From positions 1 to 8,369 of the forward strand of contig USOK01000062.1 of assembly GCA_900556295.1 (NCBI GenBank): a DNA stretch of 8,369 nt. The letters are read 5' to 3'. The stretch is from an uncultured bacterium. GTDB lineage: Bacteria > Cyanobacteriota > Vampirovibrionia > Gastranaerophilales > Gastranaerophilaceae. Of this stretch, positions 1 through 4,650 are shown piece after piece (the first letter of the stretch is position 1; each line of letters begins with the position of its first letter). The translations under genes were made by a program, and so were the position numbers. A model generated the notes under the pieces. The model did no database searches. It was not told the DNA's origin and saw nothing but the letters and a program-made list of their open reading frames with translations.

Positions 1-21
1 GTCAAGATATATTTAAATATT

Positions 22-573
22 TTATTTTAATTTTACAAAATCAGGAACTTTGTTTTTAGCCATTTGCATTTGCATATATTGAGTTTTTAGTTTCGTTTTC
101 TCTTCGTTGTTTGCGTTTTTCGCTTTTTCGTTCATTTGTGTGTATAATTCTTTTTCTGTATCGTTGCCCTTGATATACACGTCCATATCTTTGTTCTTTT
201 TATAGGCGTTTATATTGCCTTCGTAATTTATTTTAGGAGCTTTGAAAAGAGTGTACAAGAATGCAAATCCGGCAATAAATGTCGCAGTCAAGCCTGCCCA
301 AGCACCGAGAGAAAGCCACATTTTCTTTCGGGGGGTTACGTTTTTGTGTTGCTTGTTAACAATATCGTCTGCTTTTTTGCTGATTTTTTCGCCGACAAAA
401 TCAAAGTCATCAACAAGTTCAAACAGCAATTTTGTCCCAACTCCTAAGCCTGCAACGAAAGTAGCCTGAATTAATTTAGCTTTTTCTCCGGCTTTAGAAA
501 TAGGGTTTTCGTCTTGCTTGGACGATGGTTTGTTTGCTTTAAAAGAGTATGCATTGACAGAATTAATTTGCAT
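22..573 (-). CDS. Small two-helix membrane protein, function unknown (paralogue of the upstream gene)
   Basis: I do not recognise a named family. The 183-residue product begins MQINSVNAYSFKANK, followed by a polar linker with ENPI at 23-26. One hydrophobic segment covers roughly residues 35-54 and a second, stronger one covers roughly 86-112, with a charged stretch between them. The C-terminal third is lysine-rich and probably helical. There is no classical signal peptide, so an inner-membrane location is inferred from the two helices. The start ATG overlaps the stop of the preceding minus-strand gene (shared base 573, TAATG), and an AAAGG Shine-Dalgarno lies six bases upstream, so translation is probably coupled. 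The neighbour shares its N-terminal signature, ENPI, an N-A-(Y/F)...(D/E)MDVY block at 122-133 and a QMA-N motif near the end, which points to tandem duplication. The short N-terminal signature is, from memory, frequent in Gastranaerophilales proteins. The reading frame is convincing; the function is unknown. Confidence 0.8.
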   Translation of the reverse strand: MQINSVNAYSFKANKPSSKQDENPISKAGEKAKLIQATFVAGLGVGTKLLFELVDDFDFVGEKISKKADDIVNKQHKNVTPRKKMWLSLGAWAGLTATFIAGFAFLYTLFKAPKINYEGNINAYKKNKDMDVYIKGNDTEKELYTQMNEKAKNANNEEKTKLKTQYMQMQMAKNKVPDFVKLK

Positions 574-1040
574 TATGCACCTTTGATAAGCATTCCATTT
601 CCGTTATTTGCCATTTGGACAGATGTGTAATGGTTGATTTTTTGATCTAAATCAACATCTTCGTCTTTTACTTCTTTGTTTACTTCATCCATAATATTAG
701 ATTTTAGTTCTCTGTCACGGCTGTAAACGTCCATTTCTTTTTCTCGGGTGAATGCATTAACCTTAGTATTATATAATTTTGAAGGAAGTGTTAGAGCCAT
801 TGTTATCAAACCAGCAGCAGCGCCAATTCCACCTAACATCCAACCTCTGTTTTTAGTGCCTTTGCCGATAAGACAAGAGCCGAGGGCTGCAGCTGTACCA
901 CCGACAAGTGTACTAGAGCCTATAGATGTCCATACGGCTAAATTCTTTTCGGTTTTTCTGTTAATCGGGTTTTCGTAATTGTTTTTATTCGCAGTAAATT
1001 GTGGTTTTGGATAACAATTGTTGATTGCTGAAATTTGCAT
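573..1040 (-). CDS. Small two-helix membrane protein, function unknown (first gene of minus-strand pair)
   Basis: This 155-residue product of unrecognised family starts MQISAINNCYPKPQFTANK and carries ENPI at 23-26. A Gly/Ala-rich hydrophobic segment lies at about 35-58 and a second at about 66-86, with a short basic turn (GKGTKNRG) between them that would favour a hairpin in the membrane. The C-terminal part (about 98-155) is highly charged, with the block NAFTREKEMDVY at 95-106. The start is supported by AAGGAG six bases upstream (1047-1052 on the plus strand). It shares its architecture and several short motifs with the next gene, which begins on the last base of its stop codon. The charged linker between the two helices is much shorter here than in the neighbour, accounting for most of the length difference. 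Membrane location is inferred and no enzymatic motif is visible. Confidence 0.8.
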   Translation of the reverse strand: MQISAINNCYPKPQFTANKNNYENPINRKTEKNLAVWTSIGSSTLVGGTAAALGSCLIGKGTKNRGWMLGGIGAAAGLITMALTLPSKLYNTKVNAFTREKEMDVYSRDRELKSNIMDEVNKEVKDEDVDLDQKINHYTSVQMANNGNGMLIKGA

Positions 1041-1074
1041 ATTTAACTCCTTATATTTATAACTTGTTATTTTT

Positions 1075-1080
1075 ATAATA
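1075..1080 (-). promoter_or_regulatory. Candidate -10 box for the minus-strand gene pair
   Basis: On the minus strand the sequence TATTAT lies 34 bases before the start codon at 1040, which would give a leader of about 28 bases containing the AAGGAG site. The -35 region is poor: TAGCAA at the 17-base position, inside an inverted repeat. The assignment is therefore tentative. Confidence 0.35.
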
Positions 1081-1084
1081 CTTC

Positions 1085-1102
1085 AGCAAAAAGAATTTTG
1101 CT
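1085..1102. repeat. 7-bp inverted repeat in the divergent promoter region
   Basis: AGCAAAA at 1085-1091 and TTTTGCT at 1096-1102 are perfect complements separated by AGAA. The element sits directly upstream of the candidate minus-strand -10 box, where an activator or repressor could bind. It could also be chance in A/T-rich DNA. A second palindrome, AATTGT-A-ACAATT at 1125-1137, lies next to the efp -35 box. Confidence 0.35.
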
Positions 1103-1139
1103 ACTATGTTAATATTTGCATTTTAATTGTAACAATTGT

Positions 1140-1167
1140 TTGAAGTTTTGCATGTTTATGTTATCAT
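1140..1167 (+). promoter_or_regulatory. Promoter of efp (extended -10)
   Basis: TTGAAG at 1140-1145 is followed after 16 bases by TATCAT at 1162-1167, which is preceded by TGT and so forms an extended -10 of the TGn type. Transcription would begin near 1174, leaving a leader of about 35 bases that contains AAGGGG at 1198-1203, six bases before the efp ATG. The promoter may also drive accB and accC, since no better promoter is evident in the gaps between them. Confidence 0.55.
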
Positions 1168-1209
1168 CAACACATAAATATAGATTATTATTTTAATAAG
1201 GGGAAAAAT

Positions 1210-1767
1210 ATGATTTCAGTAAACGATTTAAAAACAGGCTTGACGCTTCAATTGGACAACGGTTTATGGTCTGTTGTTGAATTTTTACACGTAAAACCTG
1301 GTAAAGGTGCTGCGTTTGTACGTTCAAAACTTAAAAACGTTGAAACTGGACAGGTTGTTGAAAAAACATTCCGTGCTGGTGAAAAAGTTGCAAAAGCGAT
1401 GCTTGACAGACGAGAAATGCAATATCTTTACAAAGAAGGTAAAGAATACGTTATGATGGATAACGAAACTTACGAACAATTGCAATTGACAGAAGATCAA
1501 ATCGGCGACGGTATCAAATATTTGAAAGAAAATATGGTAGTTCAAGTGTTGATGCATGATGCAAGAATTATCGGTGTAGATCTTCCAGCTCACGTAATTC
1601 TTGAAGTTACTGATACTCCTCCATCTGAAAAGGGTAATACTGCACAAGGCGGTACTAAACCGGCTACTTTGGAAACAGGTGCGGTTGTAAACGTTCCGTT
1701 CTTTATTTCTAACGGTGACAAAATCAGAGTTGATACAAGAACTAACGAGTATCTTGATAGAGCGTAA
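1210..1767 (+). CDS. efp: Elongation factor P
   Basis: EF-P binds between the P and E sites of the ribosome and relieves stalling at consecutive prolines. The 185-residue length is normal for the family. The N-terminal KOW-like domain carries the conserved loop VKPGKGAAF at 28-36, with Lys32 at the tip. This is the position modified by beta-lysine, 5-aminopentanol or left bare in different bacteria, and no modification enzyme is encoded nearby. The OB-fold part includes EKTFRAGE and ends with the typical GGTKPATLETGA and VDTRTNEYLDR signatures. The ATG is fixed by AAGGGG six bases upstream. The sequence around VVEFLHVKPGKG resembles, from memory, cyanobacterial and Firmicutes versions. It is first in a cluster with accB and accC, a gene order I recall (efp-accB) from cyanobacteria. 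The identification is secure. Confidence 0.97.
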   Translation: MISVNDLKTGLTLQLDNGLWSVVEFLHVKPGKGAAFVRSKLKNVETGQVVEKTFRAGEKVAKAMLDRREMQYLYKEGKEYVMMDNETYEQLQLTEDQIGDGIKYLKENMVVQVLMHDARIIGVDLPAHVILEVTDTPPSEKGNTAQGGTKPATLETGAVVNVPFFISNGDKIRVDTRTNEYLDRA

Positions 1768-1769
1768 TT

Positions 1770-1875
1770 CAAGTAAAAAGTGAGACGTGAAGGGTGAAAA
1801 GACCTTTTAGCTAGCTCGAATTTTAATTTGGTGCGTAGCACCTATTTGGACTTCTCACGTTTCACGTTTCACTTA
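1770..1875. repeat. Imperfect palindromic repeat element 1, between efp and accB
   Basis: The left arm (1778-1801) consists of GTGA-type units (GTGAGAC, GTGAAGG, GTGAAAA). Its reverse complement matches the right arm at 1851-1874 in 20 of 24 positions. Inside lie the palindrome AGCTAGCT (1809-1816) and a perfect hairpin GGTGC-GTA-GCACC (1830-1842). The first 21 bases from 1771 match a second element at 2350-2370 in 19 of 21 positions. The RNA could fold into one long stem between efp and accB. It has no run of T after it, so it is probably an mRNA-stabilising or mobile intergenic repeat, not a terminator. Confidence 0.75.
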
Positions 1876-1893
1876 AAACGAAAGGCAAAAATA

Positions 1894-2343
1894 ATGAAAT
1901 TTGATATAGACTATGTAGAAAAATTAGCAAAAGTTTTGGCTGACAATTCTTTAACAGAAATTTCTCTTGAAGATGGTGAACAGGCTATTACTTTAAGAAA
2001 AGAAGTTGTTGGCGTTGCTCCTGCAGTTGCAGTTGCTGCTCCACGACCTGCTTCAAGTGCTCCGACTCCAGCACCTGTTCAGGCAGTTTCTCAAGAACCT
2101 GCTCATAAAGGAAAGGTTTTGACTTCTCCAATGGTAGGAACTTTCTATTCAGCTCCATCTCCTGATGCAGAAGCTTTTGTTAAAGTTGGACAAACTGTTA
2201 AAGAAGGCGATGTTGTTTGCATCGTTGAAGCTATGAAGCTTATGAATGAAATTGAATCAGATTTTTCAGGCAAAGTTACCGAAATTTGTGTACAAGACGG
2301 TCAACCTGTTGAATTTGGTCAAGTTCTAATGTATGTAGAATAA
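1894..2343 (+). CDS. accB: Biotin carboxyl carrier protein of acetyl-CoA carboxylase
   Basis: AccB carries the biotin that shuttles CO2 from biotin carboxylase to the carboxyltransferase, the first committed step of fatty-acid synthesis. The 149 residues begin MKFDIDYVEKLAKVLADN. A Pro/Ala-rich mobile linker occupies about 41-70, and the biotinyl domain about 73-149 contains SPMVGTFY (78-85) and the biotinylation motif EAMKLMNEI, with the acceptor Lys115. The frame is open upstream to an ATG at 1828, but those 22 codons are the right arm of a palindromic repeat and do not resemble AccB. I chose 1894 because AAAGG (1881-1885) lies eight bases before it and the family N-terminus fits. accC follows 134 bases later; its product is the direct partner of AccB. 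Confidence 0.96.
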   Translation: MKFDIDYVEKLAKVLADNSLTEISLEDGEQAITLRKEVVGVAPAVAVAAPRPASSAPTPAPVQAVSQEPAHKGKVLTSPMVGTFYSAPSPDAEAFVKVGQTVKEGDVVCIVEAMKLMNEIESDFSGKVTEICVQDGQPVEFGQVLMYVE

Positions 2344-2347
2344 ATAG

Positions 2348-2461
2348 ATAAGTGAAAAGTGAGAGGTGAAAAGTTTGCTCAGCTCGTTAGCGCTCATGAA
2401 TGTTTTTATTGGGTGGCAACAAAGAGATTTTAACTTATAACCTTTTACTTTTTACCTTTTA
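2348..2461. repeat. Imperfect palindromic repeat element 2, between accB and accC
   Basis: The left arm at 2350-2375 (units GTGAAAA, GTGAGAG, GTGAAAA) is matched by the reverse complement of 2432-2457 in 20 of 26 positions, and several mismatches would be G-U pairs in RNA. The left arm closely repeats that of the efp-accB element (19 of 21). The interior again contains an AGCTCG block followed by a T-rich stretch and a GGTG-like core, so the two copies probably share ancestry along their whole length. There is no T-tract, so it is not an obvious terminator. Confidence 0.7.
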
Positions 2462-2477
2462 TAGGGATAAGAAAAAG

Positions 2478-3836
2478 ATGTTTAGAAAAGTATTGATTGC
2501 AAACCGCGGGGAGATTGCGGTAAGAATTATTAGAGCTTGTAGAGAAATTGGTATTCCAACCGTTGCGATTTATTCTCAGGCAGATGCAAACTCTCTACAT
2601 GTTAGATTGGCTACAGAAGCTTATTGTATTGGACCTGCTCAAAGTGCAAAAAGTTATTTGAGTATTCCTGCGATTATTTCGGCAGCGATTGTTTCAGGTG
2701 CGGATGCAATTCACCCAGGATACGGTTTTATGTCTGAAAGAGCAGATTTTGCAGAAATTTGTGCAAAACATGGTATTAAATTTATTGGACCTACAGCAGA
2801 AGCAATGAGAAAAATGGGCGATAAAGCTACTGCTCGTAAGACAATGATTGAAAATAATGTACCTGTAACTCCTGGCACAGGAATTTTAAAAACTCCTGAA
2901 GAAGTTAAAGAATTTGCGCATAAAGTTGGTTATCCGATTATCTTGAAAGCTACTGCCGGTGGTGGTGGTAAAGGTATGAGAATTTGCAGGTCTGATGAAG
3001 AAGTTGATGTAAATATGAACCTTTGTCAATCAGAAGCACAAAATTTCTTTGGTAACCCTGATGTTTATGCTGAAAAATTCTTGGAAAATCCTCGTCATAT
3101 TGAGGTTCAAATCTTGGCTGACCAATATGGAAATGTTGTTCACTTAGGAGAAAGGGACTGTTCTATTCAAAGACGTCACCAAAAATTGTTGGAAGAAGCT
3201 CCTTCTCCAGCAATTGATGAAGCAACTCGAAAAGAAATGGGAGCAGCAGCTGTTCGAGCTGCAAAAGCTATTAATTATGAAAGCGCTGGAACTTGTGAAT
3301 TCTTACTTGACCACGACGGTAAATGGTACTTTATGGAAATGAATACAAGAATTCAGGTTGAACACTGTGTAACAGAAATGATTTCTAATGTTGATTTGGT
3401 AAGAGAACAGATTATGGTTGCAGCAGGTGAAAGACTTGACTTTACTCAAGATGATATTATGTTAAGAGGTCACGCTATTGAATGTCGTATCAATGCAGAA
3501 AACCCTGAAAAAGATTTTATGCCAAACCCTGGAACAATTACTGGTTATGTAACTCCGGGTGGATTTGGAGTAAGAGTCGATTCTCACGCATACCAAGATT
3601 ATTCAATTCCACCATATTATGATTCAATGATTGGCAAATTGATTTGTTGGGGCAGAACTCGTAATGAAGCTCGTCGTAGAATGTACAGGGCTTTGAAAGA
3701 ATATGTTATCACAGGTGTTGAAACGACAATTCCATTCCACCAAGCAATTATTGAGGATCCGGTGTTTATGAGTGGTAAATTTAATACTGGCTTTATAGAA
3801 GATTTCTATGAAAGGACTGGAAAGAATAAAAAGTAA
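2478..3836 (+). CDS. accC: Biotin carboxylase subunit of acetyl-CoA carboxylase
   Basis: AccC uses ATP and bicarbonate to carboxylate the biotin on AccB. The 452 residues match the family length of about 450. The order is: N-terminal domain starting MFRKVLIANRGEIAVRI with HPGYGFMSE at 79-87; ATP-grasp domain with Lys116, Lys157 and the glycine-rich loop GGGGKGM at 161-167; RDCSIQRRHQK at 226-236; and the catalytic EMNTRIQVEH at 287-296 (Glu287, Asn289, Arg291). Residue 297 is Cys where the E. coli enzyme has Pro, outside the catalytic set. The open frame extends back to 2400, but those 26 codons are repeat sequence with no family resemblance. ATG 2478 has AGGGA ten bases before it and gives the canonical N-terminus. 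A strong terminator follows seven bases after the stop. Confidence 0.97.
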   Translation: MFRKVLIANRGEIAVRIIRACREIGIPTVAIYSQADANSLHVRLATEAYCIGPAQSAKSYLSIPAIISAAIVSGADAIHPGYGFMSERADFAEICAKHGIKFIGPTAEAMRKMGDKATARKTMIENNVPVTPGTGILKTPEEVKEFAHKVGYPIILKATAGGGGKGMRICRSDEEVDVNMNLCQSEAQNFFGNPDVYAEKFLENPRHIEVQILADQYGNVVHLGERDCSIQRRHQKLLEEAPSPAIDEATRKEMGAAAVRAAKAINYESAGTCEFLLDHDGKWYFMEMNTRIQVEHCVTEMISNVDLVREQIMVAAGERLDFTQDDIMLRGHAIECRINAENPEKDFMPNPGTITGYVTPGGFGVRVDSHAYQDYSIPPYYDSMIGKLICWGRTRNEARRRMYRALKEYVITGVETTIPFHQAIIEDPVFMSGKFNTGFIEDFYERTGKNKK

Positions 3837-3842
3837 GAAAAT

Positions 3843-3872
3843 AAAAAAGCTCAAATTTATTTGAGCTTTTTT
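3843..3872 (+). terminator. Intrinsic terminator of the efp-accB-accC cluster
   Basis: AAAAAAGCTCAAA at 3843-3855 pairs perfectly with TTTGAGCTTTTTT at 3860-3872 around a four-base loop, and the 3' arm ends in a run of six T. The A-run on the 5' side means it could also work on the minus strand. It lies just after the accC stop. Confidence 0.9.
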
Positions 3873-3885
3873 ACTATTTGACCAC

Positions 3886-3914
3886 TTGTCAGATTCTTAA
3901 AAATATGCTACAAT
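3886..3914 (+). promoter_or_regulatory. Promoter of the SprA-like gene (extended -10)
   Basis: TTGTCA at 3886-3891 and TACAAT at 3909-3914 are spaced by exactly 17 bases, with TGC directly before the -10 box (extended TGn type). The predicted start near 3921 gives a leader of about 28 bases containing GTGAGG (3934-3939), nine bases before the ATG at 3949. It begins only 14 bases after the accC terminator, so the following gene is an independent unit. Confidence 0.7.
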
Positions 3915-3948
3915 AATAGCAGGTATTATGTGTGTGAGGCTTTAGAGT

Positions 3949-4356
3949 ATGGCAGGAATTAATTTGTTCTATCAATTTACAAATCCTATTGAAAAGCAGA
4001 AAGAGCAACAAAAAGCTCAAAAAGAAGCTTTGATTAATAAAAATTATAGTGAAATTTATGCACATGAAGCTGCTCATAAATCTGCAGGAGGAAGTCTTGC
4101 AGGCTCTATTGTTATAGAAAAGAATGTTGATGGAATTCCTGTTGGAGGACACGTTGATATTAAGATGCCATCGCTTAATCCAAAAAATCCCCAAAAGACA
4201 ATAGACGATGCAAACACTGTTATCAAATCCGCAATGGCTCCATCAGATCCGTCAACTCAGGATTATAAAGTAGCTTCAAAAGCACAAAGTTTAAAGATGC
4301 AGGCTCGCGCAATAAAAAATAAAAATGTTGGCAATAAACTGGATTACAGTGCTTAG
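3949..4356 (+). CDS. SprA-related putative metalloprotease, short form
   Basis: The 135-residue product matches what I recall of the SprA-related family, described as a putative metalloprotease catalytic domain. The N-terminal 30 residues are a short hydrophobic start and a Q/K/E-rich helix. Then come Y-A-HEAAH-K-S-A-G-G (HExxH zinc motif, His39, Glu40, His43), the family block DGIPVGGHVDI at 61-71, and the APSDPSTQD segment at 97-105 followed by an Ala/Lys-rich helix. These fit the family order of HExxH, VGG-V, then ALAP-DPS-QD. The protein is nearly all catalytic core, shorter than the longer proteins that usually carry this domain. No signal peptide or membrane segment is seen, and the substrate is unknown. 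It has its own promoter and a GTGAGG site. Proteolytic activity is inferred from the motif only. Confidence 0.85.
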   Translation: MAGINLFYQFTNPIEKQKEQQKAQKEALINKNYSEIYAHEAAHKSAGGSLAGSIVIEKNVDGIPVGGHVDIKMPSLNPKNPQKTIDDANTVIKSAMAPSDPSTQDYKVASKAQSLKMQARAIKNKNVGNKLDYSA

Positions 4357-4377
4357 TATAAACAGACAGATTAATAA

Positions 4378-4392
4378 TCGAAAAAATTTCGA
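4378..4392. repeat. Small inverted repeat TCGAAA-AAA-TTTCGA
   Basis: This perfect six-base inverted repeat with a three-base centre lies 21 bases after the SprA-like gene's stop and just before the following reading frame. It lacks a T-tract. An overlapping palindrome GATTA-A-TAATC lies at 4369-4379. The role is unclear; it may be an operator or a weak stem. Confidence 0.35.
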
Positions 4393-4398
4393 ACAGGT

Positions 4399-4602
4399 GT
4401 GCCTAAGGCTTCTGAAATATCTATTAATAAGCCAAGGCTAACGCATCTTTTGGCTGTTTCTTGGCCTCCGGAAATTACGGCATCTCCTTACGGGGTTACT
4501 GCTTGGGTTGTGTATAACGGTAATATGGATTATTTACGTTGCCCAGATAAATTATCTTGGAATGGTGCACATACTTGCAAAGAGGCAGAAAAGAAAAAAT
4601 AA
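4399..4602 (+). pseudogene. Small open frame, probably a gene fragment (C-terminal remnant)
   Basis: From GTG 4399 the frame encodes 67 residues and is open back to the TAA at 4375-4377. No ATG and no convincing Shine-Dalgarno precede it (GAACAG only). The product is rich in Trp and Pro (SWPPEI, TAWVVYNGNMDYLRC) and ends in a C-P-D-K-L-S-W-N-G...C segment and a lysine tail. It has no hydrophobic N-terminus. The C-terminal half reminds me of the ends of prepilin-type proteins in this bacterial group (a Trp, two Cys and an NG-rich turn), which would make this an amputated pilin-like remnant. That is a weak recollection I cannot test here. It could instead be a small expressed protein, or chance. 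There is no other candidate in 4357-4603. Confidence 0.4.
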
Positions 4603-4633
4603 ATTTATTTTGAATTATTAATAAATATATTTG

Positions 4634-4642
4634 TGCTATAAT
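4634..4642 (+). promoter_or_regulatory. Extended -10 box of the MATE gene (leaderless start)
   Basis: TGCTATAAT is a perfect extended -10 box (TGC at 4634-4636, TATAAT at 4637-4642). The -35 is weak: TTATTA at 4615-4620 with 16 bases between. The expected transcription start, 6-8 bases downstream, falls at 4649-4651, on or next to the ATG at 4651, so the mRNA would have no 5' leader. Confidence 0.65.
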
Positions 4643-4650
4643 TTATTCGT

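Noticed and set aside
242..469. Plus-strand open frame opposite the first minus-strand membrane gene
   Set aside because: It is the antisense of a convincing gene, has no ribosome site or promoter, and its Ser/Pro-rich product is typical of shadow frames.
748..978. Plus-strand open frame opposite the second minus-strand membrane gene
   Set aside because: Antisense to the Gly/Ala-rich helices; the composition is explained by the opposite strand and no start signal is seen.
1324..1841. Two minus-strand open frames across efp and the following gap
   Set aside because: They lie opposite efp codons and repeat sequence; the products are Phe/Ile-rich without family motifs.
1770..1875. Palindrome between efp and accB as an intrinsic terminator
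   Set aside because: The stem is long and imperfect and has no T-run after it; accB lacks a clear promoter of its own, so read-through is more likely.
3889..4194. Minus-strand open frame opposite the SprA-like gene
   Set aside because: It overlaps a strong plus-strand promoter and a gene with family motifs; its sequence looks like an antisense artefact.
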